Assembly: GCA_947172415.1 (NCBI GenBank)
Contig: OX359189.1
Coordinates: 394,501 to 458,500 of the forward strand
Length of the DNA stretch: 64,000 nt
Source: Chondrosia reniformis
Taxonomy: Eukaryota > Porifera > Demospongiae > Chondrillida > Chondrillidae
Direction of reading: 5' to 3'
Under the pieces are notes generated by a model that searched no databases, was not told the DNA's origin, and saw only the letters and a program-made list of their open reading frames with translations. A program made the position numbers and the translations under genes. Of this stretch, positions 10,101 to 20,597 are shown piece after piece (position 1 is the first letter of the stretch; every line of letters starts with the position of its first letter).

Positions 10101-12995
10101 CATAATATGGATGCTAAAGGTTTAACTGAGACTTGGTTACACCTTCTGGCTTCCGTCTTTGAAGTGGTGGGCTGGACCAGGTATAAATGTGTTTAATTAA
10201 AGTCATGTCGCTGACCATTGTGAATGGGACGGTATTGCCTTTCAGTGATATTTTGAATCCTTTGATGGGACCGACTTGATAAACCGCAAGTGATGTTGGA
10301 GTAATTTAAGATTGGAGCAGATGGCATGCATGATGTAAGACACCCACTAATATTGATTTTAGGATGATACTAATAATCATAAGAATGAAGATTTCCATTT
10401 TAGTCTCTGTGCCAGCCATTATGTCATCTTCCTTGAAACAGGCATAATTGAGTCAACCATATTGTTTACATTTTCCACCAGAAATGTTGGGGTATCCCTG
10501 GAGAAGTGGCAGTATTCCTGAAAAATGTCAATCTTATTGCTGTATAAGGTTAAATGTCTGAAATGCTAATCCAATAAAAACATGACATTTCCAAGTCATT
10601 TGGAATTAACTCTTTCAGTATGATGTATATATATTCCCACTATAAAAAGTAACAAGTCATTTATTAAGGACTAAACCTTACACTGTTACACCATAATGAT
10701 AAAATATAAGCAACAATTTTGAAAGTTGCCAGCGCTGTGAAGCTGTTTTTTCATAAGTTGCATTTTCACCACTAGAGCACTAGAGAGGTCTTGAACTTGA
10801 CTGTGATGTAATGTTTTCTGATTACAGCTGGTAGATTGGAGTGCACAGATGGCAAGCACATCAACACAACATACATATTTCTCAGACAGCAATATTCCAA
10901 GTGAGCTGATGCTATTTCTCTTATTGGTATATCAACTGACCATACCCACAGGAGAGGATATCCCTGTAATAAGTCAGTCTTTTTATTTGTATTGTCCTCT
11001 GCTTCATAATAATGAATGTTTACTATATACATAGAACATGATGTTTAGATAATTAATATTACGTATATTTATGTTATAGTTATACTGTAGTAACAGTACT
11101 TTAATTAATTGTAGGCCCATGGACCCTTTTATACATAAAGCTATGCTGTAGTAATGGTACATAAATTGCTTCATTGTAGACCTATAGTTGTCCTTCCAGC
11201 AAGTGATAAGCCGACAGTGGCAGTCAAGTGTTGTCCAGTGATCTTCAAGCTCCGAGGTGCATTTTTCAAATAGTTTATTTTTAAATTGATTCATGTGCAA
11301 ATGGGCAAATAACCCCAGTGTGTGCAGCATGCACACGATGCACTAAAACAATAGTATACATACACATTCAATTATCAATATACGTACAGTACATGATTCG
11401 ATAATTTTTTGTCTATCTAGAATAGTTAAAGAGAGTGTAATGTCAGGCTATGAGTTGTTTCCGAAAAAGGAGACTTTTAAGATCTGAAACTGATCCTAAA
11501 GCTTTGATGTCATCATCGTTTGACCCTCCATTTGATTTCTGTCATCTTAATTATTAATAAGATTCATTTTCCCATCTCTACTTTAGAGTTGCCTAGCAGT
11601 GTGGTTCCATTGGTGAAGTAAGTAATAATAATAGGTAATTTAATATTGACACTAACTTTTCTGATGTAACCAATCGATTTTACATATAGCTACTAACGCT
11701 TTACTTCTCCTCATAGATTGCCATACTCAATAGTGTTTGCAGTAGCTTCCTTCAACTCAGTCTACATCTATTCAACTCAACAATCCACCCCAATTGGTTA
11801 CCTTAGTAACATACATTATGCAAGTCTAACAGATATAGCATGGTAATAATATAATATAATACAATATTCTCATCAAGTACAGGACCTGTACAAAATGGTC
11901 ACCTCTTTAGGTCAATCACTTACTTTAACCAGTAACTTTGATCGTTCCCCAAGTATCCATATGCATGTAGTATAGGTGCTATATGTTTAATATACTTATC
12001 CAGTCACTTGTCTGATAGAGACAGATACGTAAATTAGCCCCATAATTTGGCAAGGTTCCACTGTATATTGATTATTAATCAATTTACAAAACTTGAATAA
12101 ATGTCTTTAAAATGAACAATATTAACTTTTATGGTGCATCCCATTCAAAATAGTTCACTTGATAGGTCAGTGGATGTGATAAGTACATATACTTATGTGT
12201 ACCATGTATATATACAGGTCGAGGGATGGACAAACACTTGTGGTTTCCTCTTCTGATGGATACTGCACCTTTCTCCTTTTCTCTCCTGGTGAGCTTGGAA
12301 CTCCTCTCTCCCAGGATGAGCTGCGGCCAGATGCTGTCAAGTCAGTGCAAGTTAGTGCTGGAGATGGCAGAGTGGCGGAAACAGGAAACAGACCATCAGG
12401 TGACAACAGAAATGGATCTAAGGGAGGAAGAAAGGAAAATGATTCAGGTGAAGGTGAACAGGTTGACATGGCAACCACCTCTAACCATGAGGGACCCCTT
12501 AACCTAATGCAGTTAGGGACAACACAGCCTAACTCTATAGACACTGAGCAAGGGAATGTTACCATGGATACTAGTAATGAAGTTAAATCACACACACAGT
12601 CATCCTGTTGTACAGTGTTACAAGAAGAGATAGCTGAACCTATGGATGGTGTGGTCAAACCTCTCGAAGTTTCAAAGGAAGGGGGTGTGGTGGGAAATCC
12701 CCTTGAAGTTTCAAAGGAAGGGGGTGTGGTGGGAAATCCCCTTGAAGTTTCAAAGGAAGGGGGTGTGGTGGGAAATCCCCTTGAAGTTTCAAAGGAAGGG
12801 GGTGTGGTGGGAAATCCCCTTGAAGTTTCAAAGGAAGGAGGTGTGGTGGGCAAGCCCCTTGAAGATTCAAAGGAAGGGGGTGTGGCCAAGCCTAGAAGAG
12901 TTCAGTTTGTTACATTGTCTACTTTCAACACAACAAGTCTGAGCACTACAGGAAGTGAACACAAATCCCCATCCAGTATAGTTGAACTTGACTAG
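7127..12995 (+). CDS. CHAF1B: chromatin assembly factor 1 subunit B (CAF-1 p60), WD40 protein
   Basis: Eleven exons join in frame: 7127-7249, 7312-7414, 7485-7511, 8549-8651, 9223-9423, 9493-9680, 10828-10900, 11180-11256, 11587-11617, 11717-11842, 12218-12995 (609 residues; human about 559). The order of segments matches human CHAF1B throughout: [16 protein letters not shown] at the N-terminus, [87 protein letters not shown] and [18 protein letters not shown]. The seven-blade WD40 propeller covers about residues 1-375. The tail is low-complexity, carries a 13-residue repeat and ends with a short [12 protein letters not shown] segment resembling the conserved tail of the human protein. CAF-1 deposits H3-H4 on newly replicated DNA together with PCNA. 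The ATG at 7127 matches the family start; an in-frame TTG upstream was not used. Confidence 0.95.
12655..12890 (+). repeat. 39-bp coding minisatellite in CHAF1B last exon
   Basis: Six copies of a 39-bp unit encode [13 protein letters not shown] (about residues 498-575 of CHAF1B). The four central copies are virtually identical in DNA; the last is degenerate (LEDSKEGGV). The period is a multiple of three, so copy number can change without a frameshift. Confidence 0.95.
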
Positions 12996-13473
12996 TTCTC
13001 CCTCAAATGTTGTGTGACACAATTGTAGTGCTATTGCTGGAGTCATATTTTTCCTCTGATAAAGAGTTGTGGTTTGGTTATCATTAATTTTAAATCATTC
13101 CTACATACAATTTTGTTAGTAAGAATCCACCATACACACATGGTCGGTCACAGTCTGTTTAAAATAAAGTAAAAAACTAAAGGTGAAAGGTTATACGTAC
13201 ATACAAAATAAAATCTGAATAGTTCTGATGATGAAAAAGTACATATAGGCCAGAAATATTTATGGAGAATTCTTTTCCTTTGTATTGCTGTGGAAGACAT
13301 GACTGATCAAACTTCTTGTATAAGGCACACACCCTGACTGGTATTCAGGAGATCAGAGATGTTTAGTGAAGGGTTTACATTGCCACCAATCAGATTCAAC
13401 TGAGAGATACACCCATATTCCACGTGTATCTAAGCTTCTTACATACTTCAGACTACACTTAGTTCGTAGATCA
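12996..13473. other. convergent 3' region of CHAF1B and the coiled-coil gene
   Basis: AT-rich tail-to-tail spacer. AATAAA-like signals follow the CHAF1B stop (around 13162 and 13206). No additional gene seen. Confidence 0.5.
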
Positions 13474-16400
13474 TCACAAAACTCTTGAGTTGAGAAGGAG
13501 TGCATGTTTATCTGCTGCAAGAGCAATATCATGCGGGTTCCTCCTAACTCTGGTCCGGGGTAGATCATCCAACATTGTACTTCTTCTTTGTGGAGGCTTG
13601 CCACTGTAACCACTGGACTGGAAAAAAAGGAAAAAAATCAGTAACTTCAGTAACTGATATATACGTACATGTGTACTTATAAATATTCTACTACCCAGTG
13701 ATTTGATCATTCTGCTGGAACCAATTCATTTTTATAAATTAAAACATGAAGCAGCTCTACCATGCAAAGAGAGACTGCTTGAGTTGAACAGCTGTTTACA
13801 GTTGGCTTTAAGAGGTACCTTAAAGCCAGTTGTTAAATCTAAACTCTTAAGCTCTCATACGTAGGTGTTGCAATATTTACATTTGTACATAATTGGTTCA
13901 CAAGATCTGTGAGAATGACACATTCTCATTTTGACAGTACACATATATACAGTTTAGCAAAGTGACCTTAAGTCATTTAGAAATCCCTATTTCACTTCAA
14001 TACACATTGAAAGTCTTGCATTTATCAGTACACATGGCTCTACTGCTCTATCGCTTATCAACTATATAACTGCTAGAAAGTGAAGCCTTCTCATAATATA
14101 TTGGATACTTTTTGTATCAACATGGAAGTCTGGTCACAATGTGGCAATGAGTGGCTTTGAGCTGAGACAAGTGGCTAAAGGTTCAATGAGTGGCTTTGAG
14201 CTGAGACAAGTGGCTAAAGGTTCAATGAAAACAGATAAAGTAACTGCATGACTATCTTTTCTGCAGAATAAACATTCTCACATGTACCTCACAGTCACAT
14301 GTACCTCACAGTCACATGTACGTACCTCACAGTCACATGTACGTACCTCACAGTCACATGTATGTACCTCACAGTCACATGTACGTACCTCACAGTCACA
14401 TGTATGTACCTCACAGTCACATGTACGTACCTCACAGTCACATGTACGTACCTCACAGTCACATGTATGTACCTCACAGTCACATGTACGTACCTCACTG
14501 TCACATGTATGTACCTCACAGTCACATGTACGTACCTCACAGTCACATGTATGTACCTCACAGTCACATGTATGTACCTCACAGTCACATGATTCATGGA
14601 GATTGTGCAATAGTTAAAATGAACACCAGACATTACTTGATGGGACATTATAGTCCACACTTGTACTGACTTAGCTCCAATTACACATTAATCCTGATCC
14701 TCCTCTTTCAAGTTTACATAATACAGAGACAGTTGTGGTTTGGTTATCACAAAATGATAATACATGCATACATGCAAGAAGGAAGAAAAGACTCCTGTAT
14801 CTTCATCCAAAGCACTCTTCAGGTTTAGTTCCCCTATAGGCTCTTTTACAGAATAGGCATAGCATGTAGGAAAATGGTATCTTAGATTTTTCATGCATAC
14901 ATACGTATGTAGATAGAGGACATCGTCAGATGATCAGATTACAAGTATCATCTCATCCAAAGGTTTTCCTAAGCATTAGAAAATCAGTCTATTCCCTTAA
15001 CCTCACACTGATCTCAACCATGTCTTTAGGGGAATGATGTTGTGGCTTATTCATGTGGACAGTATCAGCAGTGCTGTGCAGCAGAGTTGTTAAAACACTT
15101 ACACGCTTGCTTCCTTGTGCTTTGGGTTGCACTGTTTGGGCTTTTACTGGTTTGAGTGAGGCAGAGCTTCTCGGTAAAGATGTGGGTTCTTGGATCAATG
15201 AAGCAGTTTCCTGAAAGAATGGCTTCACTACAGAGGGAGGCCACCGTACACTTTCAGTATCAATAAAGTGACCACAATGATAAAACAGAAATACTACAAA
15301 AAGTAAATCCCAAACAGTCTTGGTAACAATATGGTAAAGGTTTCCATGTTGGCAATTCCAAGGATACCACATTTCCATCACCAGTTATGTATGTCTCCTC
15401 CCAGTAGTACATATGGTCAGCAATGCACAGGTCAAGTGTACAGGCACATATGTATATACATATGTGCCTGTACACCATATAGCAGATAATTCTGTGGGTA
15501 TTAGTATATTTTCAAAGGTCCTTCCATAGCTTTCACAGTTTGAGGATCACCCACACTTGTGCTGTATTATTATATGCATGTGATACAATTTTGAGGTAGA
15601 ATGTTTTGAAAATTTGAATTTGAATTTATGTATGTACATACGTACAAAGTACGTAATAGGGAGTATTTGTTGTGATCATTATGGTAATCTATGATTCATT
15701 GAGCATTAGCAACCATCATTGCTGATGAAGACTTCCAGATCAAAACATCCAAATCTGTTAAGTATATGTTGCTGATAATCAATAAATCATTGATTACCAT
15801 ACGTACATACGTACATACACACTGTACATAGAGAATACAACTTGGTCTAACTTTTAAGATGAACATTCAGCCTTTCAATGGACTCCATTAACCTTCTCTC
15901 CTCTTGACTAAGGGTCACTGCACAACACAACAGGATCAACGCTTCAGTAAAGGTTACTTGTACAAGTACCCAAATACCCAGGTATGTATGTACCTCCATT
16001 TCATCAAAATCATTAGATTATGGATTTGCCCCACCCATTTAGGTCTCTTGAGAAGTGAAAGAGTCTCCCCTTACTACTAGGGCCAGAGTCTAAATACTGT
16101 GACATTTAAACCCTTAAAATCAGCTTTGTAAATCCTATTTTTACCTCCATTTTGTTTTCTTTCAGATGCTACCTGTTGACTGGTCCCAACTGGTTCCAAG
16201 TGACTGTATGAAGCTTTGGGGTATCTGTCATTGCTGCTATTGTCTGGCCTGGCACTTGCATGCTCATTGTCTTTCAACTCATTGCTGATAGATCTCTTCT
16301 CCTTCCATCCTTGTTTACTGCGCCACAGTGGTACATAACCACTTGATGGCCTCAGCTGAGCTTTGGAGACTAATGATTTAGACCCTGCAGTAGTAACTTT

Positions 16401-18647
16401 GGATCCACCAGAAGACTGTGAACGAGAAGTGACATAGCTGCCCAGATCAGTTTCTGAAGCAACTCCATGTGTCTTCTGCTGAGCTAACTTGATTTTCTGC
16501 AAGCCCACTCGATGACTCTCCTGCATTGTTCTGTTCTCTTCAAGGCAACGTTGTACTTGAGAAAACAGTCGGTTAATGTCTTCATCTGAGGGAATCTGGT
16601 CTAGCGATGAATTAGGCTCTTTTGAAGCTGATTTAGTTGGCACATTTTTCTCTATTTGTGGAGGTAAGGAGGGATTGTCCTGATGTGGAAGTAAGGAGGG
16701 ATTGTCCTGATGTGGAAGTAAGGAGGGATTGTCCTGATGTGGAGGAGGGAGTGATTTGGAAGGCTGTGGTTTGATTTGTGATTCTGGAATGTCTTCTTCT
16801 GAGGACGAAGACAACAAAGTGTCATTACCAACAAGTTCCAGAAGAGAGGCATTAGGGGAAGTCCCTTGCACCTCATTTTCCTGTAGAGGTACTTTTTTCT
16901 CTTCCTGGGAAGGCAGCCTTACTGAACTGTTTGAGGTAGCCACAGCTGGCCTTTGGGGAGGAGAACAGGTCTCTTTACAAGCACCCCCACCTGATGGTAG
17001 ACGAAACTGAAACTCACTAGATGGAGCAAACTTAAAGTGATCTTTGTGTACTTCCCTATTACCATTTACTGATACCTCTGATGGAATGCTTGTGGTTGGC
17101 TTATCACCTTTGACATCCTCGGGTAAAACAATGTCTAACTGTTCTGCAAATCTTACATGTTTGGCCTGCTCAGCTGTTTCTGACCTTCTCCGTTCATCAA
17201 GGCCCCAGGAAAGGGGTTTTCCCAGTTGGTTGTGAGCAACTATGGCCTCGCTAAGCAGTTGCTGTAGTTTATTCTTCTGTCCCGACTTCTTCAAGATACT
17301 GGTTAACTGTTGGGGGGTCCTGAGTGAGCTGGTTGGCGTGGACGGCTTGCTGGCAGAAGGCACCAGATTAATAACATCCACTTCAGAGTGACCGCAGGCA
17401 AGGCGACTAAACTCCTTTGATATATCCAGCACTGGTTCTGAGAGATGCATGGCCGAAGAGGTGGGGGAGGGCTCCAGACTGTCACTCAAGGAGGAGGGTA
17501 CGTTCACCTTCTCTGCCCACGAGTCAGTCAGCTTCCCATCAACTGAGGCATCCAGGCTGTCTTCCAACACATTGCTGTAGTTTCTGGCTGCATAGACCCT
17601 TTGCACACAATTGTCATCCATTTCTTCATTAATTGAACCACTGTCGCACTTTGGAAGGCCAACCTTACTTGATTTTAGGCTCTTCATCTCTACCGTAGCC
17701 AGACTGGCTGGGACCTTACTAGCATCTGTTCCAGCCCTTTGGTTGGGCTGGTAGACCGGCCTCTCCCTCGGCTCATCCCTCCTCAGCTGTGCCAGCATCT
17801 CATCTAGAGATGGAACTACCACGGGTTGGGCTCCTGAAAGCATGTCTGAAATGCCCTCTGAAGTGAACAGAGCGACTCTATCTGGTGCACCATTTGATAG
17901 CTTTCCAAAAGAATTTGCTGCCTTTGATTTCGCTTTCCTCCTTGGCTGAGTTGAAGAAGAGAGATTGGTTAACTGTACTTTGCCTTGTCCGTTCCTCAAA
18001 TTTAATCTTGCTTTCTCTTGTGCCTTTTTTCTTTCCATCAGTGCTTCCTTTCTTCTCTTCTCTTCAGCTTCTCCCATCATTTGCTTCTTGTTCGCCAAAG
18101 CTCTGAAACAATATAGTAAGCATTTCTTCATAGTTTACCATCTCCTTATTTATTTACAATCAGTTTGTATGGGTAATACAATCAAACAGAATTCCATATA
18201 CGTACATACGTATGTACCTATTATAGGTTTGGGGCACATATCTAATGAGTCTGTTAAAGTCTTACAATACAATTCCCAATTAATGAAACTATGAAACTTG
18301 GATGCCATGGCAACCAGGCTGGCCCCATACAAAGGTTGTCATTGAGGAATTGTGCAAGAGTTTGAAGTTACGTAGTTCCAACAATCAATATATATTTTAT
18401 GACCCAAAAGAACTAAGCAATAGTAAATAGCTACAAACTTTTGTCGTCTGACAGTTTCTTGCGAAAATCGCTTCTCCTTGCTCTTATTTCGAACCATATC
18501 TGTTGCATAAGTCTGTTTCAGTAGCTCAAACTTCTCCTTGGAGCTTTCTTGATACGTGCGCCTGAGTAGCAGAGGAACACATTATTAGAGTAATATCCAA
18601 ACTTAAAATTAGCATATCACATACGAGTAGGCTCCAGTTTGCAACAT
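13474..18647 (-). CDS. large coiled-coil/disordered protein, possibly CEP126-like
   Basis: Six exons join in phase: 18625-18647, 18439-18561, 16145-18102, 15852-15917, 15103-15227, 13474-13617 (812 residues). The start MLQTGAYSRTYQESSKEKF leads into a charged coiled coil over residues about 10-95 (KALANKKQMMGEAEEKRRKE, ALMERKKAQEKARL). The long third exon is Ser/Pro-rich and disordered. It contains LTSILKKSGQKNKLQQLL followed by KHVRFAEQLDIVLPEDV, and a triple HQDNPSLLP repeat. A conserved-looking SQEERRLMESIERLNVHL helix is encoded by the 66-bp exon. The N-terminal coiled coil, the ILKK...RFAE segment and the late helix together recall the centrosome/ciliary-base protein CEP126, but I am not certain. 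An RFX X-box lies 50 bp upstream of the start codon, which would suit a ciliary gene. Introns 2 and 5 are long and full of repeats. Confidence 0.7.
14143..14226. repeat. tandem duplication, about 41-bp unit, two copies
   Basis: Two adjacent, essentially identical copies beginning caatgagtggctttgagctg, inside the last intron of the coiled-coil gene. Confidence 0.85.
14279..14592. repeat. 21-bp minisatellite, about 15 copies
   Basis: Head-to-tail copies of CACATGTACGTACCTCACAG plus T, starting with two shorter 17-bp copies. Copies fall into two types, TACGTACC and TATGTACC, differing by a CpG-to-TpG change, and are interspersed. The array is open in most frames on both strands, which produces several spurious reading frames. 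It lies in the last intron of the coiled-coil gene. Confidence 0.95.
14775..14895. mobile_element. dispersed repeat family R1, copy 1
   Basis: Contains ACTCCTGTATCTTCATCCAA, AGGTTTAGTTCCCCTATAGG and TAGGCATAGCATGTAGGAAA in this order. The same order of segments occurs at 33305-33445 (strong match) and in diverged form at 51577-51690 and 30095-30165. No coding capacity; probably a short non-autonomous element. Located in an intron. Confidence 0.8.
15436..15475. repeat. perfect 40-bp palindrome, no spacer
   Basis: The 20 bases gtgtacaggcacatatgtat are followed at once by their exact reverse complement. The sequence could extrude as a cruciform. It lies in intron 4 of the coiled-coil gene (between exons 15852-15917 and 15103-15227). 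Confidence 0.95.
15682..15800. mobile_element. hammerhead-like hairpin element, copy B (degenerate)
   Basis: An imperfect terminal inverted repeat of about 30 bases (ATGGTAATCTATGATT... and ...AATCATTGATTACCAT) encloses TGCTGATGAAGACTTCCAGA and TCAAAACATCC. The centre matches the intact copy at 46147-46284 (CTGATGAAGAC...TC.AAAC). Intronic. Confidence 0.65.
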
Positions 18648-18696
18648 CTTTGAGATCTGTATATAGTAACCTTAAGCTATTAATCCTCCATTTTCC

Positions 18697-18709
18697 GTCA
18701 CCTAGCAAC
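18697..18709. promoter_or_regulatory. RFX X-box in a bidirectional promoter
   Basis: GTCACCTAGCAAC fits the X-box consensus GTNRCC-N(0-3)-RGYAAC exactly. It lies in the 98 bp between the divergent ATGs of the coiled-coil gene (minus, 18647) and the His-rich gene (plus, 18746). RFX factors control ciliary genes in animals; function here is inferred. Confidence 0.6.
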
Positions 18710-18745
18710 ACATCCCACGCACTTTCAGTCACATTCCTCAAAACA

Positions 18746-19636
18746 ATGGGCGTCGCCACCAGAAAGAAGGCTTGCAAGTTAAATCGCGGCCGTGGTGGAG
18801 GAAGAGGAAGAGCGGGAGGCAGGAGAGCCGGAGGTGCTCGCCATCACCACCATCATCATCATCATGGCCATGGATTTGGCCATCATCACCATCATGGATT
18901 ACATCATCATCATGGGTTACATCACCACCATCATCGCCATCATTACCATCGAAGACCATTCTTTCTTCATGGAGGCCTTCGCCGTCCTATCTACTATTAT
19001 GGAGGGAGGCCATATTGGTCAAGCTGGCACTTTGGTTTCAGGCGTTATGGCGGTGGATTTAGCCTGTGGCCTTTCTACTACAGAAGGCATTACGTGGCGA
19101 CAGTGAATCCTGAGCCGACTGTCGTTCAGCAACAAACTGTTGTACAGGCCCAAACAGTAGTGCAGCAACAGTATCCAGTTCCACAGGGAGGGCAATATCC
19201 CCAAGGCCCGCCTGTTCAACAGCCGGGGGGAGATCCCTATAATCCAGCCTTGGCTTACCCATCTACTATAGGATTTGAGGGGCAAGGACAGCAGCCACCA
19301 CCTGGACAGCCCCAGCCTGTACCAGTGGGGTATCAGCCACCGCCTGGACAGCCCCAGCCTGTACCAGTGGGGTATCAGCCACCGCCTGGACAGCCCCAGC
19401 CTGTACCAGTGGGGTATCAGCCACCGCCTGGACAGCCCCAGCCTGTACCAGTGGGGTATCAGCCACCGCCTGGACAGCCCCAGCCTGTACCAGTGGGGCA
19501 GCAACCACCACCTGGACAAACTGCATTGCCAGGCTATCCCACAATGCAACCCGATGTTGGGCAACCAGTACCCGATCAACCTCAGTTCAAGGAGACAGAT
19601 GAATCAGACACTTCCTGTACTTGTGTTATTTTGTAA
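18746..19636 (+). CDS. His/RG-rich, Pro-repeat protein with C-terminal CaaX box (paralogue A)
   Basis: A 296-residue single-exon protein in four blocks. (1) A basic MGVATRKKACKLNRGRGGG start followed by RG repeats (residues 1-32). (2) A histidine block with runs of up to eight His (about 33-75). (3) An aromatic core, RPYWSSWHFGFRRYGGG then SLWPFYYRRHYV (about 90-118). (4) A Gln/Pro tail with five copies of a 14-residue PPPGQPQPVPVGYQ unit, ending FKETDE...CTCVIL. CVIL is a CaaX box whose final Leu predicts geranylgeranylation; the nearby Cys could be palmitoylated. There is no signal peptide, so a cytosolic, membrane-anchored protein is expected. His runs suggest metal or anion binding, but I recognise no family and assign no function. 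The in-frame ATG at 18650 was rejected because the paralogue starts with MGV at the corresponding place. Confidence 0.88.
   Translation: MGVATRKKACKLNRGRGGGRGRAGGRRAGGARHHHHHHHHGHGFGHHHHHGLHHHHGLHHHHHRHHYHRRPFFLHGGLRRPIYYYGGRPYWSSWHFGFRRYGGGFSLWPFYYRRHYVATVNPEPTVVQQQTVVQAQTVVQQQYPVPQGGQYPQGPPVQQPGGDPYNPALAYPSTIGFEGQGQQPPPGQPQPVPVGYQPPPGQPQPVPVGYQPPPGQPQPVPVGYQPPPGQPQPVPVGYQPPPGQPQPVPVGQQPPPGQTALPGYPTMQPDVGQPVPDQPQFKETDESDTSCTCVIL
19290..19505 (+). repeat. 42-bp coding minisatellite in paralogue A
   Basis: Five near-identical 42-bp copies encode PPPGQPQPVPVGYQ. The first and last copies are the diverged ones, typical of an array homogenised from within. Confidence 0.93.
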
Positions 19637-19999
19637 ATTTAGGTCATCCATGTACTAGTTTTGCATATTAAATGAAAATTGTAACCACTAAAAAATATAG
19701 ATGAAACTGAGCTGAACATATTATACAAAAACCATTTAGTGTACTGTATATTATTTTTATTTATTATTGCAAGTTGTGCTGGTTTATGCAGTCCCTTCAC
19801 CAGGTTGGCATTCTTAACTTACTTACCATGCAAGGCTCTAAGGATTCAAAGAAGAACTTTCAGAGACTTCCAGACTCAGCCAGATCTCTTACTAAGTTTA
19901 GGTGGTCAATCAATCATCCAAATGGACCATATCTCCTATGCAGGAGGTTGTCCTTACAATAATTATAACAAATAGATAATATTACATAGTTAAATAATA

Positions 20000-20353
20000 T
20001 TAATGCATCATTGTTTTAAAATTATCAATCCATTTCTTTCTTGGCCTCCCTCTTCCTCTTCTGCCTTCCATCTCAGCTTCATATACTCTCCTTACTAATC
20101 TATATGGTTCCATCTCTGCCAAGGCTTCTCTCCATCTCACCTGACTCCAAAACACTTTCTCCAGCACCCCCTCTTGTCTCAGCTCCTCCCTAATCTCCAC
20201 ATTTCTCACCCTGTCCACCCTTCTCTTCTCTGCTATTCTTCTCAACACCCTCATTTCTGTTGCCTGTATAGCTGACTCCTGTTGTTTACTTAGTGCCCAC
20301 GTTTCACTACCATACACCAGTTTTGGTGTTTTACTGTAAAATATATGTAGCAA
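20000..20353 (-). pseudogene. 3' fragment of a non-LTR retrotransposon reverse transcriptase ORF
   Basis: A 117-codon frame with the hallmark C-terminal motifs of LINE reverse transcriptases: LVYGSETWALSKQQE, IQATEMRVLRRIAEKRRVD, VFWSQVRWREALAEM and EGRRGRGRPRKKWID. The catalytic palm, endonuclease and 5' end are absent, so it is a 5'-truncated dead copy. It is inserted between the two His-rich paralogues in opposite orientation. Confidence 0.88.
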
Positions 20354-20525
20354 ATCCTTAATCCTTAAAAATGAAACAGTACCTATTATGTATAGGGCCT
20401 ATATGCGTCGTAGCCCTATTCGTAGTCCTATTGTATATACAGTACAAGTTACAATATACTAAGGTGATCTAATAAAAATATATAAGTTATAATTATATAC
20501 GTAAACTGGCCAGGGGTGGGGTTTT

Positions 20526-20577
20526 GGAAACGCCCATGTTATCCGAGATATATTTCCGGATATTTAAGGGCGTTTCC
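20526..20577. promoter_or_regulatory. nested inverted repeat upstream of paralogue B
   Basis: GGAAACGCCC at 20526-20535 and its exact complement GGGCGTTTCC at 20568-20577 flank a second inverted pair, ATCCG...CGGAT, near 20541 and 20557. The structure ends 20 bp before the ATG at 20598, so it lies in the core promoter or 5' leader. Confidence 0.55.
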
Positions 20578-20597
20578 AATATCAAGCCTGTTTAACC

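Noticed and set aside
14278-14669. Five overlapping long frames on both strands (about 97-121 codons)
   Set aside because: They are translations of the 21-bp minisatellite, open in nearly all frames because the unit lacks stops.
19019-19579. 186-codon minus frame rich in Trp/Arg repeats
   Set aside because: Antisense shadow of the paralogue A Pro-repeat coding minisatellite.
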